Under the pieces are notes generated by a model that did not search any database, was not told the origin of the DNA, and saw nothing but the letters and a program-made list of their open reading frames with translations. 10,505 bases of DNA from JAPUDQ01 sp049291395 (lineage in GTDB: Bacteria; Patescibacteriota; Saccharimonadia; Saccharimonadales; Saccharimonadaceae), in contig JBATPJ010000001.1 of the NCBI GenBank assembly GCA_049291395.1, forward strand, positions 1 through 10,505, in the 5' to 3' direction. Positions 4,869 to 10,505 of this stretch are shown here, piece after piece (position 1 is the stretch's first letter; each line of letters opens with the position of its first letter). The position numbers and the translations under genes were made by a program.

Positions 4869-5573
4869 TTATTCGCTCGGGATAGTCTGGTTAGGACATT
4901 CGGCAAGGACTTTTGCTATTGCATCGTACTCAGCATGTGTTACCCAGAGGTGGTATTTGAGCTTGACGGCGATTTGGCGGGCAACGTAGGGGCAACGATA
5001 TGATTTGTTGGCTGGGAGCCAGGTGGCGGCGTCACCATCACCTTTTTGTTGGTTGGCATCGCCTTGGACGGCGAGGAGATCGAGAGGGTCATTGGCGAGA
5101 GCATAGCGATCAGTGGGTGTGAGCAACTGTGCGCCTTTTTGCCAGGCGTCACTGAGCGCGACGACATGATCGATCTGGATATCATCACTCGTGTCGGGTC
5201 CGCGGAGGAATAGAATCGTCGATGCCGTATACGGGTCGATCAGCTGGCCACTCTCGACTTTACAGGTATGCGGCACAAATGTGATCTCCGTCAGGTCGCG
5301 AGTCAGGATGTAGTTGCGTACGTCACAGTTGCTGACCGTACCCCAGCCATCACTGAAGGCGGCGCGAGTGTATCCGGTCTTGGGCGCGCGGCCTTTGATC
5401 TCGAGCTTCGTGAGGGCGATCGCGGCGGGTGAATTGTTGATCGGTGACTGCACACCCGCGACGACGGGCGATTGCTCATAGTGCAGCTGCTGCGCCTGGA
5501 ATATCCCGATCGCGATGACGACCAGGACGATGATAATTTTGCCGATACGGAAATATGAATTGAGGCGTCTCAT
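4869..5573 (-). CDS. Secreted or anchored HNH nuclease, DUF1524 family
   Basis: A 234-residue protein with a single N-terminal hydrophobic segment (about 11-27) after basic residues, a signal anchor or an uncleaved signal peptide, followed by an extracytoplasmic nuclease domain. The block from RDLTEI (92-97) through DIQIDHVVALSDAW (131-144), NDPLDLLAV (161-169) and DGDAATWLP (178-187) to YRCPYVARQIAVK (192-204) is the classic DUF1524/GmrSD-type HNH core. Asp135-His136 and Asn174 are the likely metal and catalytic residues. Four cysteines (83, 104, 194, 226) could form two disulfides, fitting life outside the cell. A role in degrading external DNA or RNA for nucleotide salvage or uptake is inference. 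No clear Shine-Dalgarno precedes the ATG. The gap to the upstream amylase-like gene is 54 bp. Confidence 0.9.
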   Translation of the reverse strand: MRRLNSYFRIGKIIIVLVVIAIGIFQAQQLHYEQSPVVAGVQSPINNSPAAIALTKLEIKGRAPKTGYTRAAFSDGWGTVSNCDVRNYILTRDLTEITFVPHTCKVESGQLIDPYTASTILFLRGPDTSDDIQIDHVVALSDAWQKGAQLLTPTDRYALANDPLDLLAVQGDANQQKGDGDAATWLPANKSYRCPYVARQIAVKLKYHLWVTHAEYDAIAKVLAECPNQTIPSE

Positions 5574-5600
5574 GTCGCTACCATTGCATCAAATCTCGGC

Positions 5601-5630
5601 TGATTTGTAAAAACTTTATGGTACAAATCA
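5601..5630. repeat. Inverted repeat between GH13 and nuclease genes
   Basis: TGATTTGTA (5601-5609) and TACAAATCA (5622-5630) are a perfect 9-bp inverted repeat with a 12-nt spacer; one arm contains the TGA stop of the amylase-like gene. No T-run follows in the minus direction, so it is not a standard terminator. It could be an operator for the nuclease gene 28 bp further on, or an RNA-stabilising 3' hairpin. Confidence 0.55.
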
Positions 5631-6776
5631 ACACTCGTGACGATCCAGGAGGAGCGCATCATACATACTGACGATTGTGGGATCGGGATTTTCCTGCGGT
5701 CCTCGGCCGAGTTGCATGGGTATTCTCGTCCGGTAGCCTTGCCACTGGCCGTCGTGCCACATGGTGAGTCCGGGAAGCGATGCGATGAGCTGTGCGGCTG
5801 CGGTGTGTTCGGGTAGTGCAAATACCGCGGCGGCGCGCTGCTCATCGTGGTTTTCGATGAAGTGAACGCCGTGCTCGATCATGCCAGGATGCGTATCGAG
5901 GTAGTGATGTGTCGACGAACCCTCAACCAAGAGATCATAGAGTGTCTTGTCATAGCAGTAGTCAAAGCCTTGCTCGACAAGGGCAGATTCGCGGTGCCAA
6001 TATGCTTCAGCCATGAAGATAAAATCCGGGAATTGCTGACGGACCGCTGCGATAACATCAGACCAGTAGTCGGTCGGTGGAACGTCATTTCTCTGCCAAG
6101 ACTCCGAGACGATATCATTCATCATGAGCATCGCCATGTCGCAGCGGACACCGTCACATAACTGTGCGATGCTACGCAGCGTATCGATGGATGCCTGACG
6201 ATATCCAGCCGAGTAGGCATCGACCTGTGCAGTATCTTGCCAGGCTGGGTAGTTGGGGTCGCGGCCGTTGGCGATGACGTGTTCGTCGCATAGAGCATAT
6301 GACTCTGGGTGCGCGGCAAGATCAGCTGGTGATCCGTGTATATAGTAGTCGGGGTGCATTTGTATCCATGGGTGATCAAGTGCAGTATGATTTGGCACAA
6401 AATCGAGAATTAGTTGCAAGCCGTGACGCTTGAGTTGTTTGCGGAAAGCGATGAGTGCTGCATCGCCACCGAACCTGGCATCGACATGATAGTCGCGTAT
6501 CGAATACGCTGAGCCGATGAGATCATCGTCGGTCATATCTGGTAGTACGCCGCGCATCTCGGTCATGAGCTGTTCGTCGGCGCGTGCGATCTCGATCGCT
6601 CGAGGGCTACGTTGCCAGACACCCATCAGCCAGATAGCATCGATACCGCGGGCAGTCAGGTAGTCGAGCGCCTCGTCGGGCACCCCGGCCAGAGTTAATT
6701 GTCGTCCGGCATCGCGACTGAGCCTCGCCAAGTAGACGGCAGTATTGATCTCGTAGAGCTGTGTTGGTTTTGACAT
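5628..6776 (-). CDS. Compact GH13 alpha-amylase-like glycosidase
   Basis: A 382-residue enzyme with all GH13 catalytic regions: I DFVPNH (125-130), II GVRCD with nucleophile Asp213, III MAEA with acid/base Glu257, and IV ENHD with Asp311. The N-terminus YEINTAVYL is typical. No signal peptide is seen, so it should act on glucans or maltodextrins in the cytoplasm. I chose the ATG at 6776 (MSKPTQLYEI); two ATGs at 6788 and 6785 are in frame but fall in the promoter region. Unusually it stops soon after the barrel, with little of the C-terminal beta domain most GH13 enzymes carry; other frames after the stop offer no continuation, so this is a short form or a truncation with an intact active site. 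It diverges from the alpha-glucosidase and probably shares its regulation. Confidence 0.88.
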   Translation of the reverse strand: MSKPTQLYEINTAVYLARLSRDAGRQLTLAGVPDEALDYLTARGIDAIWLMGVWQRSPRAIEIARADEQLMTEMRGVLPDMTDDDLIGSAYSIRDYHVDARFGGDAALIAFRKQLKRHGLQLILDFVPNHTALDHPWIQMHPDYYIHGSPADLAAHPESYALCDEHVIANGRDPNYPAWQDTAQVDAYSAGYRQASIDTLRSIAQLCDGVRCDMAMLMMNDIVSESWQRNDVPPTDYWSDVIAAVRQQFPDFIFMAEAYWHRESALVEQGFDYCYDKTLYDLLVEGSSTHHYLDTHPGMIEHGVHFIENHDEQRAAAVFALPEHTAAAQLIASLPGLTMWHDGQWQGYRTRIPMQLGRGPQENPDPTIVSMYDALLLDRHEC

Positions 6777-6809
6777 AACTATCATCATTGTAACGCAAAA
6801 TCACCCGGT

Positions 6810-6828
6810 AGCATAAAGCGCTTATGAT
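6810..6828. promoter_or_regulatory. Divergent promoter with LacI-type palindrome
   Basis: The 66-bp gap between two GH13 genes holds AAGCGCTT (6816-6823), a perfect palindrome with the central CG of LacI-family operators, within a near-symmetric CATAA/TTATG frame. It is flanked by TATGCT on the minus strand (6815-6810) and TATGAT on the plus strand (6823-6828), which could serve as the -10 boxes of the two genes. -35 elements are poor. No regulator gene is present in the window. Confidence 0.4.
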
Positions 6829-6842
6829 ACCATGGATATGAT

Positions 6843-8438
6843 ATGAAGACATGGTCCGACGTCAACGCACTATACCAGATCTATCCGCGTAGTTTTATGG
6901 ACGCGAATGGTGATGGGATTGGCGATCTCAAAGGAATTATATCGAAGCTCGACTACCTCAAAGGTGGTAAGGATTCACTGGGTGTCGATGCGGTCTGGAT
7001 CTCGCCGTTTTATCCGAGTCCGATGACTGATTTTGGCTATGACGTGACAGATCACTGTGCGATCGATCCGATATTTGGTGATATGGAGGACTTTAAGGCT
7101 CTGGTGAGTGGTATGCATGAACGTGATATCAAGATCATGCTTGATTTTGTGCTCAATCATACCAGTGATCAGCACCCATGGTTTGTCGACGCACTGACGG
7201 GCAAGCACAGTGACAAGCGCGACTACTATGTCTGGCGTGACCCCAAGCCAGGTGGTGGTCCGCCAAACAACTGGGTGAGTAATTTTAACGGTTCATCCTG
7301 GAAATTTGATGAGGTGAGTGGTCAGTATTATCTCCATACTTTCTTGGAGTCACAGCCTGATCTCAACTGGGATAATCCTGCCGTGCGCCAGGAAATGCAA
7401 ATGATCTTGCGCCACTGGCTCGATCTCGGTGTCGATGGATTTCGCTTCGATGCTATCTGGCCGATATCGAAAGACCTGGACTTCCGCGACAACCCGATCA
7501 ACCCAGACTATGAGGGCGACCCGAGTGATCTATGGTACTACATCCGCAAGTACAATACCTGCGGGCCGCACATGTTTGACTATCTGCGCGAGATGACCGA
7601 TGTCGTTGCGAGCTATCCGGACAAGAGGGTCGTGTTTGAGTACTATCCTGATCACGAGCGTGGCTCGCTCGCCGAACAGTACCGAGAGTTTTATGATATC
7701 AATCCCGAGATCGGTGCGCCGTTTAACTTTGGTGGATTTTATGCCTCCTGGGGTGCAGACAGCTTCCGAGAATTCGTGACAGAGTTTCAAGGCATGTTGC
7801 GGCCCCAAGATGTTCCGATGTACTGCTTTGGCAACCATGATCAGATGCGTCTTGCGACGCGATTTGGCTGGTCGCAGGCGCGACTCATCGCAATGCTACA
7901 GCTGATGCTGCCCGGATTGCCGACGGTGTATTATGGCGATGAGATCGGCATGCAAAACGGTGAGATTCCACCGAGTCGTATCCTCGATCCACCGGGTCGT
8001 AATCCGACTGGTGGTCGTGATCCGGAGCGGACGCCGATGCAGTGGAGTGGCGCGAGCCATGCGGGGTTCAGCAAGCACGAGCCGTGGCTGCCGGTCGCCA
8101 AATCATTCCGAGGGTACAACGTCGCCGACGAGACGGATGATGCTGGCTCGTATTTATCGCTCTACCGGATATTACTGCACCTCCGGTCGACTGATTTGAC
8201 CTTGGTTCACGGTAGCTACGCCACTATCGATAGTCATCCCGATGTCTTCGCCTTTGAGCGCAAGAGCAAAGACTCGACCTATATCGTGGCGCTTAATTTT
8301 TCGGATAGTATCCGTCGCGTCTTCATGTCATATAGTGGTGAGATAATCTGCGGGACATATCCTGATGATCTACCGACGCGTGCACCAAGTGGCGAGGTGG
8401 ATCTGCGACCGTTTGAGGGCATCGTCGTCAAGTTGTAA
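6843..8438 (+). CDS. GH13 alpha-glucosidase / oligo-1,6-glucosidase type
   Basis: A 531-residue enzyme, usual length for exo-acting GH13 alpha-glucosidases, with no signal peptide. Visible are a Ca-binding loop DANGDGIGD (20-28), region I DFVLNH (101-106), region V QPDLNW (171-176) that marks the oligo-1,6-glucosidase subfamily group, region II GFRFDAI with nucleophile Asp203, acid/base Glu266 in VVFEYYP, and region IV GNHDQ with Asp333. The residue after the nucleophile is Ala204; in this group Val there goes with alpha-1,6 cleavage and Ala or Thr with alpha-1,4, so alpha-1,4 oligosaccharides are the likelier substrate (inference). It releases glucose from maltooligosaccharides, fitting the divergent amylase-like partner. 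The start has only weak GGATATG upstream. Its last 11 bp overlap the end of rarA. Confidence 0.95.
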   Translation: MKTWSDVNALYQIYPRSFMDANGDGIGDLKGIISKLDYLKGGKDSLGVDAVWISPFYPSPMTDFGYDVTDHCAIDPIFGDMEDFKALVSGMHERDIKIMLDFVLNHTSDQHPWFVDALTGKHSDKRDYYVWRDPKPGGGPPNNWVSNFNGSSWKFDEVSGQYYLHTFLESQPDLNWDNPAVRQEMQMILRHWLDLGVDGFRFDAIWPISKDLDFRDNPINPDYEGDPSDLWYYIRKYNTCGPHMFDYLREMTDVVASYPDKRVVFEYYPDHERGSLAEQYREFYDINPEIGAPFNFGGFYASWGADSFREFVTEFQGMLRPQDVPMYCFGNHDQMRLATRFGWSQARLIAMLQLMLPGLPTVYYGDEIGMQNGEIPPSRILDPPGRNPTGGRDPERTPMQWSGASHAGFSKHEPWLPVAKSFRGYNVADETDDAGSYLSLYRILLHLRSTDLTLVHGSYATIDSHPDVFAFERKSKDSTYIVALNFSDSIRRVFMSYSGEIICGTYPDDLPTRAPSGEVDLRPFEGIVVKL

Positions 8439-9588
8439 CGTCGTCTGGCAAAAAGCCTTTGGGGTGTTTGAAGCCAGCTTCCCATTTCGTACCTTTGCTG
8501 TAGCCGAGGTCTTTCATGAGCTTGGTCGGGGCGTTGCGCAGATGGAGTGGCACCGGCGAGTCGGGATAGCGCGCGGCACGTTGTCTGGCGTCCGTCATCA
8601 GGTCAGCGATCTCGCGGGATTTGGCCGAGCGGGCCAGGGCGACGGCGCAGTGATAGAGATTGTAATTTGCTTCGGGTAGTCCTATGCGTTCGACAGCTTG
8701 AAACGTCGCGACTGCTAGCGCTAGCGCACCGTTGCCAGCTAGCCCGATATCTTCGCTGGCAAATATTACCATGCGACGAGCGATAAATTTTGGATCTTCG
8801 CCGGCTTCGATCATACGGCTCAAGTAGTAGAGTGTAGCCGTGACGTCGCCACCGCGCAAACTTTTGATAAATGCACTGACGACGTCATAATGCATGTCGC
8901 CTTTTTTGTCGTAGCCTGGGATTTTCTTTTGGGCGGCCATCGTGACGGTTGCGGGCGTGACTTTGGGTGCGAGGGACAGCGCGACTTCGAGATTGCCGAG
9001 CGCCAGGCGGGCATCGCCGCCGGATAGTTCGGCCAGTAGATCGATGGCTGCAGCACTGACGCGTTTCGTCGCTTTTTCACTTCGGATGGCTTTTTTCAAG
9101 ATAGTGATGACGTCTGGTTTGCTGAGCGGCTCGAGTACCAGGACACGCGAACGACTCAGTAGTGGCGAGATGATCTCGAAGCTGGGATTTTCGGTTGTCG
9201 CCCCGATCAGGGTGATCAGGCCCGACTCGACATGGGGCAAGAACGCATCTTGCTGAGCTTTGTTAAATCTATGAATCTCATCGACGAAAAGTATCGTGCG
9301 TAGTTTGAGATTCCAGTTTTGCTTGGCGTGCTCGACGACGACCATGACGTCTTTTTTGCCGGCAGTGACGGCGCTGAGTTCGACAAATTCTGCCTGGAGC
9401 TCGTGCGCGAGGATACGGGCCAATGTCGTCTTGCCAGTACCAGGTGGGCCCCAGAGGATCAGGCTCGTCGGCTGACCAGTCTCGACGATTCGCCGCAGTA
9501 GCCCATCATCGCCCACGATGTGCGTCTGTCCGACGACATCATCGAGTGTTTGCGGTCGCATTGCCTCAGCCAAAGGGACTCTACTCAT
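8428..9588 (-). CDS. rarA: Replication-associated recombination protein A (AAA+ ATPase)
   Basis: RarA (MgsA, WRNIP1 family) is a clamp-loader-like ATPase acting at stalled replication forks. From the ATG at 9588 the protein has 386 residues: MSRVPLAEAMRPQTLDDVVGQ start, Walker A GPPGTGKT (47-54), Walker B FVDE (101-104), sensor 1 TTEN (131-134), sensor 2 GDAR (191-194), then the helical tetramerisation domain with KIPGYDKKGDMHYDVVSAFIKS. The open frame runs 46 codons further upstream, but that part is antisense to ddl and lacks family similarity. The C-terminus ends at FLPDD and lacks the GRxYYxP-like tail of typical 430-450-residue members; the end overlaps the alpha-glucosidase by 11 bp. 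There is no Shine-Dalgarno; TATACT lies 6 nt before the start. Confidence 0.97.
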   Translation of the reverse strand: MSRVPLAEAMRPQTLDDVVGQTHIVGDDGLLRRIVETGQPTSLILWGPPGTGKTTLARILAHELQAEFVELSAVTAGKKDVMVVVEHAKQNWNLKLRTILFVDEIHRFNKAQQDAFLPHVESGLITLIGATTENPSFEIISPLLSRSRVLVLEPLSKPDVITILKKAIRSEKATKRVSAAAIDLLAELSGGDARLALGNLEVALSLAPKVTPATVTMAAQKKIPGYDKKGDMHYDVVSAFIKSLRGGDVTATLYYLSRMIEAGEDPKFIARRMVIFASEDIGLAGNGALALAVATFQAVERIGLPEANYNLYHCAVALARSAKSREIADLMTDARQRAARYPDSPVPLHLRNAPTKLMKDLGYSKGTKWEAGFKHPKGFLPDDVTT

Positions 9589-9594
9589 ACCTAT

Positions 9595-9602
9595 AGTATA
9601 CT
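9595..9602. promoter_or_regulatory. Shared palindromic -10 for divergent rarA and ddl
   Basis: AGTATACT is a perfect palindrome centred in the 20-bp gap between the rarA and ddl start codons. It gives TATACT on the plus strand (9597-9602) and TATACT on the minus strand (9600-9595), each exactly 6 nt from its ATG. Both messages would be leaderless, and polymerase could serve only one direction at a time. -35 elements would lie inside the opposite gene and are weak. Confidence 0.5.
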
Positions 9603-9608
9603 TGAGAT

Positions 9609-10505
9609 ATGACGAAGCTATCGATACTACTCCTGTATGGCGGCGAATCTCCCGAGCATGACGTATCGATGATGAGCGCTCGCAATATCTACGCGGCGAT
9701 CGATGGCGACAAATACGATGTGACACTTTGCTATATTGACCAAGTCGGCAAATGGTGGCTGACGCCGACTGTCAATGGTGACCACCAAAACTCTGCGCAG
9801 CTCGTACCGGTCATGGGGCAGCAGCAGTTCGTTACGATCCCGGGCGGACGGACGATTCATCCTGATGTTTTGTGGCCAGCGCTTCACGGCAATCGCGGCG
9901 AAGACGGGACGATCCAGGGGCTTGCCGAGCTCATGCATCTGCCGATCATCGGCTGTGACTTTGTGGCGAGTGCGGTGTGCTGGGACAAGGTCATCACAAA
10001 GCAAGTCTTGGAGAGTTCTGGCATACAGACTTCGCCGTATCTTCTCAGTTTTCGAGGACAGGCTGCGATCTCGTTTGATGACGTGGCTGCAAGATTCTCA
10101 GCACCGTTTTTTGTGAAGCCAGCTAGAGCTGGTAGCTCGATCGGCGTCAGCAAAGTCCATGACGAGGCGGAGTATCACGAGGCGCTGGCGGAAGCATTTC
10201 GTTACAGTGGGACCATCCTTATCGAAAAGGCGATCGAAGGCCGCGAGCTCGAAGTCGCAGTACTCGGTAATCCTCCGGATCATAGAGCAAGCGGTGTCGG
10301 AGAGATCAAGCCAGGTGAAGAATTTTATAGCTATGAAGACAAATACAATGCTGCCAGCAGTGCCGAAGTCATACCGCACGCTGAGATCAGTGATGAGCTG
10401 CGCGAGACTATCCGGTCAGTGGCGCTGAAAGCCTATCAGTTGCTTGGCTGTCGCGGACTTGCTCGCGTCGACTTCTTGCTATCGTCGAGCAACGAACTCT
10501 ATATC
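9609..10505 (+). CDS. ddl: D-alanine--D-alanine ligase, partial at right edge
   Basis: An ATP-grasp ligase that joins two D-alanines for the peptidoglycan pentapeptide, in the cytoplasm. The frame is open from the ATG at 9609 to the window edge (299 codons), so only the last part is missing. Seen: GGESPEHDVSMMSA (Glu16, binding the first D-Ala), HGNRGEDGTIQG (93-104), DKVITKQVL (126-134), PFFVKPARAGSSIGVSKV (166-183, ATP-grasp lysine and loop), LIEKAIEGRELEVAVLG (204-220), FYSYEDKYN (239-247) and RVDFLL (286-291). Tyr242 in FYSY is the loop Tyr of D-Ala-D-Ala enzymes, arguing against a D-lactate type. The final metal-binding EINT motif lies beyond the edge. No Shine-Dalgarno; TATACT is 6 nt upstream, divergent from rarA. 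Presence of ddl means the cell makes its own wall precursors. Confidence 0.97.
   Translation, partial: MTKLSILLLYGGESPEHDVSMMSARNIYAAIDGDKYDVTLCYIDQVGKWWLTPTVNGDHQNSAQLVPVMGQQQFVTIPGGRTIHPDVLWPALHGNRGEDGTIQGLAELMHLPIIGCDFVASAVCWDKVITKQVLESSGIQTSPYLLSFRGQAAISFDDVAARFSAPFFVKPARAGSSIGVSKVHDEAEYHEALAEAFRYSGTILIEKAIEGRELEVAVLGNPPDHRASGVGEIKPGEEFYSYEDKYNAASSAEVIPHAEISDELRETIRSVALKAYQLLGCRGLARVDFLLSSSNELYI

Noticed and set aside
5570..5845. Continuation of the GH13 gene in another frame after the stop
   Set aside because: The overlapping frame gives no GH13-like beta-domain sequence; it is a shadow of the amylase-like gene.
8428..8430. TGA recoding (as in some Patescibacteria that read TGA as glycine)
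   Set aside because: TGA ends rarA, both GH13-side and other genes at sensible places, and reading through would run antisense into neighbours; no internal TGA occurs in the conserved genes.
9589..9726. 46-codon N-terminal extension of rarA
   Set aside because: It lies antisense to the start of ddl, is basic and unlike the family, and the RarA start MSRVPLAEAMRPQ fits the ATG at 9588.

Overview
The window looks like a chromosomal segment of a small-genome bacterium. My best guess is Candidatus Saccharibacteria (TM7) or another Patescibacteria lineage. This is inference: it rests on short intergenic gaps, several starts with no Shine-Dalgarno but a -10 box almost on the start codon, a membrane-anchored DUF1524 nuclease, and conserved bacterial housekeeping genes at moderate GC. 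The standard genetic code fits: rarA and other genes stop at TGA exactly where their neighbours begin.

Layout. Bases 1-242 hold no convincing gene; a tRNA-like 5' half lies on the minus strand at 164-187, beside a strong hairpin. Bases 243-1369 carry two minus-strand accessory-looking genes that are AT-richer by eye: a 155-residue protein of unknown function with a Cys-His-Asp pattern, and a 128-residue stand-alone nuclease resembling CdiA C-terminal toxin domains, followed by a clear intrinsic terminator. Just upstream of the nuclease is tRNA-Leu(CAG) with its own terminator. Behind the tRNA (1617-1835) is a tandem repeat of about 104 bp whose units each contain a copy of the tRNA's own 5' end and a conserved TATAA box.

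Bases 1909-4269 hold a Nudix hydrolase and, divergent from it, typA/bipA with an extended -10 promoter and a hairpin plus T-run in its leader. A perfect bidirectional terminator separates typA from a four-helix DUF2569-like membrane protein, which is followed (reading up the window) by a secreted or anchored HNH (DUF1524) nuclease.

Bases 5628-8438 hold two divergent GH13 sugar hydrolases: a compact alpha-amylase-like enzyme and an alpha-glucosidase. The gap between them carries an AAGCGCTT palindrome of the LacI-family operator type between two candidate -10 boxes. The alpha-glucosidase overlaps rarA (replication-associated AAA+ ATPase) tail to tail by 11 bp. rarA and ddl (D-alanine-D-alanine ligase, cut by the right edge) diverge from a 20-bp gap in which one AGTATACT palindrome offers a -10 box to both strands, each exactly 6 nt from its start codon.

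Together the genes cover translation/stress GTPase function, nucleotide clean-up, extracellular nucleic acid degradation, alpha-glucan use, replication fork maintenance and peptidoglycan precursor synthesis. The strongest leads for something new are the tRNA-derived tandem repeat, the orphan toxin-like nuclease beside the tRNA, and the symmetric leaderless rarA/ddl promoter.
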